This document shows positions 1 through 8,124 of a stretch of 46,346 nt of DNA, one piece after another; the stretch's first letter is position 1, and each line of letters opens with the position of its first letter. This stretch comes from an archaeon. GTDB lineage: Archaea; Thermoproteota; Nitrososphaeria; Conexivisphaerales; DTJL01. A program made the position numbers and the translations under genes. The notes under the pieces are model-generated. The model made no database searches. It was not told the origin of the DNA and was given only the letters and a program-made list of their open reading frames with translations. The stretch covers positions 1-46,346 of the forward strand of contig JAKAPW010000003.1 of NCBI GenBank assembly GCA_021811935.1, read 5' to 3'.

Positions 1-47
1 CGCAGCACACCCCTGACCCTGGCGGCGAGCTCCTTCCTGGCGTTCAT
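1..47 (-). CDS. 5' end of an unidentified gene, cut by the window edge
   Basis: An ATG sits on the minus strand at 47 and overlaps the stop codon of the LUD gene in an ATGA arrangement typical of translationally coupled genes. The fifteen visible codons are open and begin MNARKELAARVRGVL. The coupling suggests the next gene of a LUD-domain operon, for example a LutB-like iron-sulfur protein, but nothing in these few residues identifies it. Confidence 0.45.
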   Translation of the reverse strand, partial: MNARKELAARVRGVL

Positions 48-628
48 ATCCAGCCCAGCACCATCACGCAGAGGCTGTGGGGGCCGTGGGCCCCGTAGAG
101 GAGCCTGCCTTCGATGTCGGCAGTCCTGCTGGGCCCGGAGATGAACGTCGCCACGGGCTTCCTGGCTGCGGACGCCACGTCCCTCCCCACCGCCACCATG
201 CCATCCTCCAAGCGGGGGAGTATCTTCCGGGCCGACAGGAGGACCACATGGTGCACCGGGAGCGAGGAGGCGAGCCGGAGGGAATCGTCGCAGGCCAATT
301 CGACGACCGCCCCTTCCTCCGCCACCCCGTAGGCCGCCCACGTTATCGCTAGATCGGCCTTCGAAATCACGCCGGGCGCCTCATCGGGCGCCAGCCGTTC
401 GGCGACGGCCAGCCCATCCCCCACCGCGGCCCTGGCCGCCTCTTCCGGCTCCGGCGGAAGGCCGGCGAGCACCGTGAAGGACGGGCGCCGCCTGCCCACG
501 ATTTCGCGGAGCGCCCGCTCCGTCTCTTCCCTTGTGCCCGCCACGACCGCCTCGGCATTGAGCGCGCCGAGCGACCGGACGAACGCCTCCGTCAGAGGAG
601 CGCCGCGTCGTTTCGGATGCAAATGCAC
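44..628 (-). CDS. LUD-domain (LutC/YkgG-like) protein
   Basis: A 194-residue protein, GTG start, that matches the LUD fold found in LutC/YkgG and in the N-terminal part of LutB. The diagnostic parts are ITWAAYGVAEEGAVV in the middle, the LPVHHVVLL strand, and the C-terminal run FISGPSRTADIEGRL followed by YGAHGP. In bacteria LutABC oxidises L-lactate to pyruvate; in archaea LUD proteins are often stand-alone and their substrate is not settled. The gene lies just downstream of an MFS transporter on the same strand (12 bases apart) and overlaps the start of the next gene, so it is probably in an operon. Family call is firm, lactate as substrate is only a guess. Confidence 0.85.
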   Translation of the reverse strand: MHLHPKRRGAPLTEAFVRSLGALNAEAVVAGTREETERALREIVGRRRPSFTVLAGLPPEPEEAARAAVGDGLAVAERLAPDEAPGVISKADLAITWAAYGVAEEGAVVELACDDSLRLASSLPVHHVVLLSARKILPRLEDGMVAVGRDVASAARKPVATFISGPSRTADIEGRLLYGAHGPHSLCVMVLGWI

Positions 629-639
629 CGACGAGGTCC

Positions 640-1827
640 CTACACGTGATAAGCGTTTCTCTCGCCAGGCCCGGAAGCGCCGGCCCGCGCTGCCTTCATG
701 TGGAGCCCGTACCCCGCCCCCAACGCCACAGCCAGTCCGGCCATGACGAACCAGGCGTACCCCGGCTCACCGACGCCCATCATGGTCGAGCCCAGCCACG
801 CCGCCCCGGACCTTCCGCCCGACCTGACCGCCGCGAAATAGCCCTGGTACGCCCCCTTCCTCCCCTTGGGCGACCTTTGCGTTATCCACATCTGGGAGGG
901 GACGACGAAGAATATCTCGGCCAGGGTGATGAGCGCCATCCCCACGAAGAGGTCGGGGACGTCCCCCGACAGGCCGATCCAGGCGCAGGCGATCGCGGCC
1001 AGGGCGGAGCCGAGCAGGAGTGATGGGTACGGACCGTGGCGCCGGAGCAGCCTCATGGACGGAAGCTGCGCCGCCACTATCAGCCCCCCGCTGAAGGAGA
1101 AGAGGTAGCCGACTTCGAGGGTGCTGGCGTGCACGAAGTTTCCGGCGAAGAGCGCGAACGGTTCCAGGTCCTGGCCTATCACCAGGTAGCCGAGCAGGGA
1201 GAGCAGCAGGAAGGCGCCCACCTCGGCCCCGGGCCTTGAGCTCTGCTTCTCCTTCTGGAGGTGGTAGGTCCCCTCCGCCATGAATGCCGAAAGCGCCAGG
1301 CCGACGACGGAGGTGAGCGCGCTCATGAGGAAGAGCTGCGCGTATCCGATGTAGGCCACGAGCAGCCCCCCTATGGCGGGGCCCAACGCGAAGCCGAGGT
1401 TCCCCGCCATGACCAGCAGGGAGAAGCCGGTGACCGTGTCCGACCTGTCGTCCGCGACGAGGGCGGCGCTGGGGGCGGAAGAGAGCCCCCGGAGGACGGA
1501 GAAGAGCGGGTAGGTGACTATTATCAGTTCGGTGGGGGCCGTCGCATGTATGAGGAACGCCATGTATATGGCCCCGGCCGCGGAGAACACGTAGCCGAGC
1601 GCCATAGCCCGCTTCGGTCCGATGCGGTCCGCCAGGAACCCCGAGAGGACCTGCGACACCAGGCCCGCGAGCCCCTGGAGCAGGTACATCAGCCCGACCA
1701 GTGGGAGGGAGGTGCCGCGTTCCACGGTCAGGTAGAGCGCGAGGAAGGGGATGGTGGACGAGAACCCCACGGTGGTCAGGACGCGGGCGGCCGCAAGGAG
1801 CCTGACGTTCCTGGATACGGTCCCCAT
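640..1827 (-). CDS. MFS transporter
   Basis: A 395-residue integral membrane protein with about twelve hydrophobic segments and the usual two-halves arrangement of the major facilitator superfamily. The loop after TM2 reads GFLADRIGPKRAM, a good match to the MFS motif A. The open frame continues further upstream, but the start is set at ATG 1827 (MGTVSRN): it is preceded by a purine-rich GGAGGGTGGGGGG stretch, and a weak TATA-like element (minus strand, about 1852-1859) lies roughly 27 bases upstream. The substrate cannot be told from sequence; drug or metabolite efflux is possible. It may be co-transcribed with the LUD gene that follows. Confidence 0.85.
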   Translation of the reverse strand: MGTVSRNVRLLAAARVLTTVGFSSTIPFLALYLTVERGTSLPLVGLMYLLQGLAGLVSQVLSGFLADRIGPKRAMALGYVFSAAGAIYMAFLIHATAPTELIIVTYPLFSVLRGLSSAPSAALVADDRSDTVTGFSLLVMAGNLGFALGPAIGGLLVAYIGYAQLFLMSALTSVVGLALSAFMAEGTYHLQKEKQSSRPGAEVGAFLLLSLLGYLVIGQDLEPFALFAGNFVHASTLEVGYLFSFSGGLIVAAQLPSMRLLRRHGPYPSLLLGSALAAIACAWIGLSGDVPDLFVGMALITLAEIFFVVPSQMWITQRSPKGRKGAYQGYFAAVRSGGRSGAAWLGSTMMGVGEPGYAWFVMAGLAVALGAGYGLHMKAARAGASGPGERNAYHV

Positions 1828-1876
1828 CGGCGTCCCCCCACCCTCCGTCCAGAAATAGGTGGCGGCCGCCGCACCC

Positions 1877-1886
1877 TTTTTATAAA
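1877..1886 (+). promoter_or_regulatory. TATA box of the adenine phosphoribosyltransferase gene
   Basis: The element TTTTTATAAA is centred about 25 bases before the GTG start at 1907. That is the usual archaeal TATA-to-start-site spacing, so the transcript would be leaderless or nearly so. Confidence 0.6.
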
Positions 1887-1906
1887 CGCCAGGGGGAACG
1901 AATGGA

Positions 1907-2461
1907 GTGAATTTTTCCAGCCCGGATGAACTCAAGCGACTCATCAGGCAGCTCCCGGACTACCCCGTGAAGGACGTGATATTCCTGGACATAACCCCGC
2001 TCTTCAGGGACAGGGATGCGATGAGGTACGCGATAAGGACCCAGGCGGAGGCCTTCGCCGGCAGAGGGGTGGACGCGGTGGCGGGGGTCGAGGCGCGCGG
2101 GTTCATAGTGGGCGCCCCCCTGGCCTACGAGCTGGGGGTCGGGTTCGTCCCCGTGAGGAAGCCGGGGAAGCTCCCCTGGAGGAAGCGGAGGGTCGACTAC
2201 AAGCTCGAATATGGCGAGGAGGCAGTAGAGGTCCACGAAGACGCCTTTTCAGGGGGCCAGCGCGTCCTGCTGGTCGACGACCTGCTGGCTACCGGTGGCA
2301 CGGCCGCAGCGGCAGCCTCCCTCATCGAAGGGCTGGGCGCCAAGGTCGCGGCCATATCCTTCGTGGTGGAGCTCGCCCACCTCGAGGGGAGAAAGAAGCT
2401 GGCCGGCTACGACGTCCATTCGCTGGTGAGATACGAGAAGAAGGGCGGCCGGCTGGTGTAG
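1907..2461 (+). CDS. apt: Adenine phosphoribosyltransferase
   Basis: A 184-residue type I phosphoribosyltransferase that salvages adenine to AMP with PRPP. The PRPP-binding loop is VLLVDDLLATGGTA, followed by an alanine-rich helix; KDVIFLDITPLF near the N-terminus and GVEARGFIVGAPLAYELG are APRT signatures that separate it from other PRTases. The start is GTG 1907: an ATG at 1902 is out of frame, and the TATA box at 1877-1886 would place the start site at this codon. Length fits the family. The gene stands alone, convergent with the SAM hydrolase gene that ends one base away. Confidence 0.93.
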   Translation: MNFSSPDELKRLIRQLPDYPVKDVIFLDITPLFRDRDAMRYAIRTQAEAFAGRGVDAVAGVEARGFIVGAPLAYELGVGFVPVRKPGKLPWRKRRVDYKLEYGEEAVEVHEDAFSGGQRVLLVDDLLATGGTAAAAASLIEGLGAKVAAISFVVELAHLEGRKKLAGYDVHSLVRYEKKGGRLV

Positions 2462-2462
2462 C

Positions 2463-3227
2463 TCAGGCGGATATCAGCACCTCGCCGCCGATGCCCGCGG
2501 CCCCTCTCAGGGGCGAGGAGACTTCCACCAGGCCCGAGCTCCCCACCACCAGCCCGGTCCCCTGGATGGATTCGTACGACCCGTGCAGCGACAGGCGGAG
2601 GCTCGAACCGGAGGCCTTTACCTCGAAGCTGATCCTCCCTCCGGCCCACGCGGCGAACTCGCCTCCGTCCAGGTTCAGGATCGCGTTCCCGAAGCGGTCC
2701 ACGTGCAGCACCGTGGCGCGGATGCCGCCTGTCGAAAACTCCGGCTTTGGAAGGGAGAGCTCCACCAGCCCCCGGGCCGGCGGCCCCACCTCTTCGAACG
2801 GGTAGCCTTCGACCAGGTGGGCGGCGGCGGGGGCGAAGACGTCCCTTCCGTCGAACGTCCCGCCCCTCCTCGCCACCAGCCTCTCCGACTCGATGCTCCT
2901 GGCCTCGAGGATGACGTGGGAGTTGGCCGCCTCCCACATCAGCCCGTTGTCAGGACCGACGAACAACGACCTCTTCGTCCTTATGGCGACGCACCTCCTC
3001 CCTCCGCCCACGCCGGGGTCCACCACCGCCACGGCCGTGGAGCCGGCGGGGAGGTATTTCGCCGCCTGCCAGAGGACGAAAGCGCCCGTCCGCACGTCGA
3101 AGGGAGGGACGGTGTGAGTTATGTCGACTATCTCTTCGTCCGTTATCGACCTGATCACCGACTTGACCTGGAAGACGTACTGGTCGTCGAGCCCGAAGTC
3201 GGTGAGCAGCGCTATCACGCCTAGCAC
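2463..3227 (-). CDS. S-adenosyl-L-methionine hydrolase (DUF62 / SAM hydroxide adenosyltransferase)
   Basis: A 254-residue member of the DUF62 family, which in archaea splits SAM to adenosine and methionine with water and is related to fluorinase and chlorinase. Family landmarks are IALLTDFGLDDQYV at the N-terminus, VDITHTVPPFDV, VVDPGVGGGRRCVAI and VGPDNGLM, followed by the C-terminal beta domain with DRFGNAILN. The frame runs upstream to 3281, but GTG 3227 is preferred because it starts VLGVIALLTDFG, where family members begin, and because a TATA-like element lies about 25 bases before it, giving a leaderless message. It is divergent from the NIF3-like gene and shares its promoter region. 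Confidence 0.9.
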   Translation of the reverse strand: MLGVIALLTDFGLDDQYVFQVKSVIRSITDEEIVDITHTVPPFDVRTGAFVLWQAAKYLPAGSTAVAVVDPGVGGGRRCVAIRTKRSLFVGPDNGLMWEAANSHVILEARSIESERLVARRGGTFDGRDVFAPAAAHLVEGYPFEEVGPPARGLVELSLPKPEFSTGGIRATVLHVDRFGNAILNLDGGEFAAWAGGRISFEVKASGSSLRLSLHGSYESIQGTGLVVGSSGLVEVSSPLRGAAGIGGEVLISA

Positions 3228-3243
3228 TCTCCGAAGGCCCGCC

Positions 3244-3260
3244 GGATATAAGCCTAAAAG
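3244..3260. promoter_or_regulatory. Overlapping divergent TATA elements
   Basis: The AT-rich core GATATAAGCCTAAAAG lies in GC-rich surroundings between two divergent genes. Read on the plus strand, GATATAAG is about 25 bases before GTG 3275; read on the minus strand, the same core is about 25 bases before GTG 3227. One short element thus seems to serve both genes. Confidence 0.55.
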
Positions 3261-3274
3261 GGGAGGTGCCCGCC

Positions 3275-4084
3275 GTGCCACAGATGCAGCTGCAAGACGC
3301 GTTCGACCTGTCCATACGCCTGTCGGGCCTGAAGGAGGTCCCGGCCGACAGCGCGGTCCACGTCCCGGGGGAGTCCTCCAGGCCCCTGGCGGTGATAGAC
3401 GCGGACGTCCCCGAGTTGATACTCGCCAGGGAGCTGGGGTGCGACGGCGTGATCGCCCACCATCCCCTGGGCTCGGCCAGGGTCAGGTTCCACGAAGTGA
3501 TGAAGAGGCACAACGACTTCCTTTCGGAGGCGGGCGTCTTGGATGCGGGGGGCGTGGTGAAGGAGCTGATGCAGAAGGCCATGGTGAAGGCGCACACGGG
3601 GGTATACGGCCAGGTGGTCGGGGCGGCCCGCGAGCTGAAGATCCCGCTGATGAACGTCCACCTCCCGTGCGACGAGATAGGCCGCCGGATGATGCAGCTG
3701 GCGATCGACTCCTCCGGCCCGGCCGTTTCGGACGCGGTCGCCTCGCTTGCCTCGCTTCCCGAATTCGCGGCCTCGGAGGTCAAGCCGGTGGTCGTCCACG
3801 GCGACCCTGCGTCCAGGAGGGGGAGGACGGTCCTGGCCATGGCGGCGGGGACGAACGGAGGCTATGCCATAGCCAAGAAATACTTCACGGGCGGGGTGGA
3901 GACGCTGGTGTACATGCACATAGACTATGACGAGCTGAAGAAGGTGAAGGAGGACGTAGGGCTGGAGGGGAAGAACCTGGTCCTCCTGGGGCATCAGCCC
4001 GGGGACTCCGTCGGGATAAACGCGTACCTGAAGGAGCTGGGCGGGCACGGCGTCCGGCCGGTAAGGGTGGGGATCACCGGATAG
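3275..4084 (+). CDS. NIF3-like dinuclear metal protein (DUF34)
   Basis: A 269-residue protein assigned to the NIF3/DUF34 family, which has two metal ions in a conserved site and has been linked to GTP cyclohydrolase-like or metabolite-repair roles without a settled reaction. Expected ligand motifs are present in order: GVIAHHPLG (His-His), NVHLPCDE (His...Asp) and LLGHQPGDSVG near the C-terminus. It is divergent from canonical NIF3 and lacks the long inserted domain. Start choice: GTG 3275 has a GGAGGTG at 3262-3268 with six-base spacing, and is also about 25 bases from the TATA core; ATG 3284 is an alternative. NAD(P)H-hydrate epimerase follows after 22 bases. Confidence 0.75.
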   Translation: MPQMQLQDAFDLSIRLSGLKEVPADSAVHVPGESSRPLAVIDADVPELILARELGCDGVIAHHPLGSARVRFHEVMKRHNDFLSEAGVLDAGGVVKELMQKAMVKAHTGVYGQVVGAARELKIPLMNVHLPCDEIGRRMMQLAIDSSGPAVSDAVASLASLPEFAASEVKPVVVHGDPASRRGRTVLAMAAGTNGGYAIAKKYFTGGVETLVYMHIDYDELKKVKEDVGLEGKNLVLLGHQPGDSVGINAYLKELGGHGVRPVRVGITG

Positions 4085-4106
4085 GCGGGCGAAAGGGACG
4101 AAATAC

Positions 4107-4748
4107 ATGGACGCGGCCTCGATGCGCGAAGAGGAGAGGAAGGCCGAGGAAGCGGGATACTCCAGGCTGCTCATGATGGAGAACGCCGGGAGGGCCGTGG
4201 CCGACGCCGTCCTGGAGGTCTATGATGGCGCCTTCGAGCCCCGCGTGCTGGCGGTCTGCGGGACGGGGAACAACGGCGGCGACTGCGTCGCGGCGGCCAG
4301 GCACCTGTCGCCGGTGGCGCGCGTCGACGCGATACTGCTTGGGGACGAAGCCAAGACGGAAGAGGCCAGGTATCAGTGGTCGGTGGCACGGAAGGCCGGG
4401 GGGCTGACCGTCCACAGGGCGGCAGACGCTGCCTCCGTCAGGCGGCTCGGCCGGCTCTTCTCCTCCGCGGACGTGATACTCGACGGCGTGCTCGGGACCG
4501 GAATCGGGGGGAGGGTGCGCGACCCGGCCGCGACCGCGATAAGGCTGACGAACGATTCGGCGGCCCTCGTCGTCGCCCTGGACGTCCCTTCCGGGCTGGA
4601 CCCGGACACGGGGAGGGACTCCGGCGTTGTGGTCAGGGCGGGGATCACGGTGACGTTCCATGCCCCGAAGCCCGGCCTGGCCGCCAGGCGGGACGCGTGC
4701 GGGAAGGTGCTGGTGAGGGGGATAGGGCTCCCCCGGTCCTGGACATGA
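4107..4748 (+). CDS. nnrE: NAD(P)H-hydrate epimerase (YjeF N-domain)
   Basis: A 213-residue stand-alone YjeF_N domain, which interconverts the R and S forms of damaged NAD(P)H hydrate so that the dehydratase can repair them. Visible signatures: MMENAGRAVADAVLE near the N-terminus, the glycine loop VCGTGNNGGDCVAAARHL, DVILDGVLGTGIGG, and VVALDVPSGLDPDTG with TVTFHAPKPGL. The dehydratase domain (NnrD), often fused in archaea, is absent here, so the partner must be encoded elsewhere. It lies directly downstream of the NIF3-like gene on the same strand, and both belong to families discussed as metabolite-repair enzymes. Confidence 0.92.
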   Translation: MDAASMREEERKAEEAGYSRLLMMENAGRAVADAVLEVYDGAFEPRVLAVCGTGNNGGDCVAAARHLSPVARVDAILLGDEAKTEEARYQWSVARKAGGLTVHRAADAASVRRLGRLFSSADVILDGVLGTGIGGRVRDPAATAIRLTNDSAALVVALDVPSGLDPDTGRDSGVVVRAGITVTFHAPKPGLAARRDACGKVLVRGIGLPRSWT

Positions 4749-4755
4749 GTGGGGC

Positions 4756-5526
4756 TCAGAAGATCCCGAAGTAGAGGCCGACGGCCAGGAGCACGACCAC
4801 GGAGTATCCCATCATCAGGCCCCACACGTTCCTCCTCCACACGAATATCTTCCTGCCGTCCAGTATGCCGAGGGGGACGAGGTTGAAGACGGCGATGAAA
4901 GAATTGAGCATGTAGGCGGGCACTATGAGGGGGGCGATCAAGACCACCGGGAGCAGGACGGCGGACATCGCTATGTTGACGACGGGGCCCCACATCGCTA
5001 TCCTTCCCATCGTCGCGTCGTCGGCCGAGCCGAAGATCATGGTGGCGCCCGGCGCTATCACCTTCAGGAAGGGGCTGAATATCGATATCACGGTAAAAAT
5101 GACCCCCGTGAGGTTGAGCCGGAACTCGGCCCACAGCCCGTGCAGGTTGGCGGAGTACTTGTGCGCGTACTCGTGGAGGACGAAGGAGGCGACGAAGAGC
5201 GAGCCGTTGACGACGAGCGCCAGGTTCAGCGGCGTCGAAGACGGATAGTACTGCAGGAGTATCGACAGGCCGACCAGCCAGACGAGCGCCATCCCTCCCA
5301 GGAGGGAAAGGGCCTCCCTCCGCCCCACCCTGCCCGGCCTGAAGGTGGGAGTGAAGGAAACGTCGCCGTCCGCGGTGCTGGCATAGCCTCCCCTGGGCGG
5401 GCGGGCCACCGCGTACATGGGGCAGAAGTGGTTCTCCGGTATCCTGTGCTCCCCGCAGTAGTTTTCGCCGCAGTACGAGCACCTGAAGGGGAAAGGCTCC
5501 TCGGTGTCGCAGTAGTGGCACTTCAC
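4756..5526 (-). CDS. AN1-type zinc finger fused to site-2-protease (M50) membrane protease
   Basis: A 256-residue protein. Residues 3-35 match the AN1 finger spacing exactly (Cys3, Cys6, Cys16, Cys19, Cys24, His27, His33, Cys35). After a linker come about five to six hydrophobic segments with the intramembrane metalloprotease motifs HEYAH at 118-122 and FNLVPLGILDG near residue 222, the third metal ligand. This is a compact site-2 protease that should cleave membrane-embedded substrates, with the cytosolic AN1 finger probably binding a partner or substrate. Start: GTG 5526, about 28 bases from a TATA-like GTTTAAAG on the minus strand (5551-5558), so leaderless. It follows EF-2 on the same strand but seems to have its own promoter. 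Confidence 0.88.
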   Translation of the reverse strand: MKCHYCDTEEPFPFRCSYCGENYCGEHRIPENHFCPMYAVARPPRGGYASTADGDVSFTPTFRPGRVGRREALSLLGGMALVWLVGLSILLQYYPSSTPLNLALVVNGSLFVASFVLHEYAHKYSANLHGLWAEFRLNLTGVIFTVISIFSPFLKVIAPGATMIFGSADDATMGRIAMWGPVVNIAMSAVLLPVVLIAPLIVPAYMLNSFIAVFNLVPLGILDGRKIFVWRRNVWGLMMGYSVVVLLAVGLYFGIF

Positions 5527-5567
5527 GGCGGTTTCACTTCCACGGCTTCACTTTAAACGTTGCCGGT

Positions 5568-7760
5568 TTACTCGCTGTCTATGAAGTCGCTCGCCGGAGG
5601 CACGTCCTCGGGGAGGCCCTTCCTCTTCCTCACCTGGGATATTATCTGCTTCTGTATCGACGTCGGGACGGGCTGCCAGGACTTGAAGTGGATGTTCCAC
5701 ATCGCCTTCCCCGCCGTGGCGCCCCTCATCACTTCGCTCAGGTCGAATGTCTCGGCCGCGGGTATCTCCCCCTCCACTATCGCGAGCACCTCCTTCTGCT
5801 CTATGTTCAGCAGCTTGCCTCTCTTGCTCGAGAGGACGCCCGCGACGGCGCCTATCTGGTCCACGCCGCACTTCACCTCTATCCCCTGTATCGGCTCCAG
5901 CAGCGTGGGGCGGGCGCTGAGCATGGCGCCGAGGACGGCCCTCCTCGCCGCGGGCATAAGCTGCGCATAGGTCCTGTGCGCGGGGTCTTCGTGGGGGACG
6001 AAGTGGTGGACTATCACCTTCACCCCCCTGCAGAACTCGTAGGCCAGCGGGCCGTTGTTCATGACGTCCTCGAACCCTGCCCTCAGCGAATCCATGGATT
6101 CCTGCATGAACTGGACGCCCTTGGTCTGGTCCAGGAGCATGTTCCCCTTTTCGTCCACCGCGGCGACGCTCCTGGCCTCGTCGGAGTCCCAGCCCATGTC
6201 GCGGAGCATCTTCGCGATCCCCTTCTTGTCGGCCGTCTCGCTTATCTCTCCCAGCCTTATCTTGGCCACTATCTGTTCCGACAGCGGCTCCACCCTGACG
6301 TACACCTTGTTGTGCCTGTTGGGGCTCTTCGACATTATGGGGCCGGCCTTGGCCTGTATGGTCTCCCTGTAGTTGATCAGAGGCGGGCTCGTTACTATGT
6401 CAAGGCCCTGCTGCTGCAGCATCGTGGTCGCTATCTCCAGGTGCAGCACCCCCATCCCGGCCATGAGCGTCTCCCCCGATTCTTCGTTTATCCTGATTAT
6501 CAGGTTGGGGTCCTCCACGTGCATCCTCTGCAGCCCCTCGACCAGCTTCGGGAGGTCCCTCGGGTTCTTCGCCTCGACGGCCACGGTGACCACGGGCTCC
6601 GACACGTACTTTATCCCCTCGAAGGCGGTCAGCCCTTTGATGGATGAGAGCGTCTCGCCGGACCGGGCGGCCTCCAGGCCGAGCAGCGCCGGGATGTTGC
6701 CGGACGGGAGCGCCCCGACCATCTCCCTGACGTTGCCCATGTACATGTTCACGCTCTGCACCCTTCCCTGGACCTTCCCGTCGATCAGGTAGACCGAATC
6801 GCCGTCCCTTACCGTGCCGCTGAAGAGCCTCCCCGTCGCGACCAGCCCCGCCTGGGGGTCGACCACGACGTTGGTGACCATCATGACTATGGGACCGTTT
6901 TCGTCGCACTTGATGAGGGCCTGCCCGACTTCGCTGCTTATGTCCCCCTTCCATATCTTGGGTATCCTGTAGGACTGGGCCAGCTGCGGAGGCGGGTGGT
7001 GCATTATCACCATGGTCAGTATGGCCTCGTGCAGCGGGGACTTCTCGGCCAGGGTCTTCGGGTCGCCCGTCGTGTAGGCCTCATATACGTCCTTGAACCC
7101 CATGCCGTTCCTCTTCGCCATGTTGAAGTTGAACCCCCACTTGTCCTTGGAGCTGCCGAAGGCCACGCTGTTCTCCTGTATGCTGACCTTCCACTTGTCC
7201 CTGAACTCGGGCTCGGCGTAGAGGTTGACCAGGTTGTTGAATTCGCCGATTATCCCGGCCAGCCAGGTCTGCATCCTGTCCGGCGTCAGTCTCAGCTCCT
7301 TGACCAGCCTGTCTATCTTGTTGATGTAGAGGACGGGCCGGACCCTTTCCTCAAGGGCCTGCCTGGTCACCGTCTCCGTCTGCGTCATGACGCCCTCCAC
7401 GGAGTCGACCACCACGACCGCGCCGTCTATGGCCCTGAGGCTCCTGGTCACCTTGCCAGTGAAGTCGATGTGGCCAGGGGTGTCTATCATGTTGAAGACG
7501 TAGGGCTTCCCGTCGTGCTCGTAGTGGAGGGTGACGTTCGCCGCCTTTATCGTCATCTGCCTCTGCTGCTCGAGCTCCATGTAGTCCAGGGCCAGGGCCT
7601 GCCCCGCCACGCTGGGGCTGAGCATGCCGCAGGCCGCCAGGAGCGAGTCGGAGGTGGTGGTCTTCCCGTGGTCGACGTGTGCTATCACGCCGAAGTTCCT
7701 GATCTGCTCCTTGTCGGAAATTATCTTCAGTGCTTCCGTGGTGGACTTAAAACGCGGCAA
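5568..7760 (-). CDS. fusA: Translation elongation factor 2 (aEF-2)
   Basis: A 730-residue archaeal EF-2, the GTPase that drives translocation on the ribosome. G1 is AHVDHGKTTT (about 27-36), G3 is DTPGHIDF, G4 is NKIDRL, and the C-terminal domains are complete, so length is normal. The open frame continues upstream, but TTG 7760 (MPRFKSTTEA) is chosen because homologues start with a similar short stretch, a GGAGG lies ten bases upstream (7771-7775), and a TATA-like CTTAAATG lies near 7815. The loop carrying the diphthamide histidine reads DPAHRTYAQLMPAAR, with His595 retained but neighbours unlike the common DAIHRG. It is divergent from the small zinc-ribbon gene. Confidence 0.95.
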   Translation of the reverse strand: MPRFKSTTEALKIISDKEQIRNFGVIAHVDHGKTTTSDSLLAACGMLSPSVAGQALALDYMELEQQRQMTIKAANVTLHYEHDGKPYVFNMIDTPGHIDFTGKVTRSLRAIDGAVVVVDSVEGVMTQTETVTRQALEERVRPVLYINKIDRLVKELRLTPDRMQTWLAGIIGEFNNLVNLYAEPEFRDKWKVSIQENSVAFGSSKDKWGFNFNMAKRNGMGFKDVYEAYTTGDPKTLAEKSPLHEAILTMVIMHHPPPQLAQSYRIPKIWKGDISSEVGQALIKCDENGPIVMMVTNVVVDPQAGLVATGRLFSGTVRDGDSVYLIDGKVQGRVQSVNMYMGNVREMVGALPSGNIPALLGLEAARSGETLSSIKGLTAFEGIKYVSEPVVTVAVEAKNPRDLPKLVEGLQRMHVEDPNLIIRINEESGETLMAGMGVLHLEIATTMLQQQGLDIVTSPPLINYRETIQAKAGPIMSKSPNRHNKVYVRVEPLSEQIVAKIRLGEISETADKKGIAKMLRDMGWDSDEARSVAAVDEKGNMLLDQTKGVQFMQESMDSLRAGFEDVMNNGPLAYEFCRGVKVIVHHFVPHEDPAHRTYAQLMPAARRAVLGAMLSARPTLLEPIQGIEVKCGVDQIGAVAGVLSSKRGKLLNIEQKEVLAIVEGEIPAAETFDLSEVMRGATAGKAMWNIHFKSWQPVPTSIQKQIISQVRKRKGLPEDVPPASDFIDSE

Positions 7761-7920
7761 GATGCAGCATCCTCCCTCGATATCCTTTGTTGGACAAAGG
7801 CCCCTTGGGCACGCATTTAAGGCTTTGCGACGCGCGCTCGCGCTCTCGTCCTGCGGAGGTCGAAGGTTGCTCGTGGGGCGCCCGCCAACGCTTAATAGCA
7901 CCCGCGACGTAACGTATGTC

Positions 7921-8124
7921 ATGACGGAAAAGCCCTGGATGAAACAGGAGAAGGGCGAGCCGGTCCCGTTCTTCGACCAGGACGTCTGGTGCCCGAAGTG
8001 TGAAAAGGAGACGAAGCACAGGCTCGCGAGCCCCGGCTACGAAACGCCGTCTCCGTACTTCGGAGGGCGCTTTTTCATGCCGGCCGTGCTGGAGTGCCAG
8101 GCCTGCAAGGTGAAGCACACCTAA
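7921..8124 (+). CDS. Small zinc-ribbon protein
   Basis: A 67-residue protein with two CxxC pairs, CPKC at 24-27 and CQAC at 59-62, forming a single zinc ribbon with a 31-residue insert rich in aromatic residues (YFGGRFF). Small zinc ribbons in archaea are often ribosome- or RNA-associated, and its position divergent from EF-2 would fit, but no function is known to me. A start at ATG 7921 is supported by a TATA-like CTTAATAG about 28 bases upstream (7889-7898). The frame is open further upstream but those codons run into the EF-2 promoter. Its 3' end overlaps the convergent CLC gene by four bases. Confidence 0.7.
   Translation: MTEKPWMKQEKGEPVPFFDQDVWCPKCEKETKHRLASPGYETPSPYFGGRFFMPAVLECQACKVKHT

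Noticed and set aside
7761-7922. N-terminal extension of EF-2 to 784 residues
   Set aside because: The extra 54 codons cover the divergent promoter region, include the ribosome-binding site and have no counterpart in EF-2.
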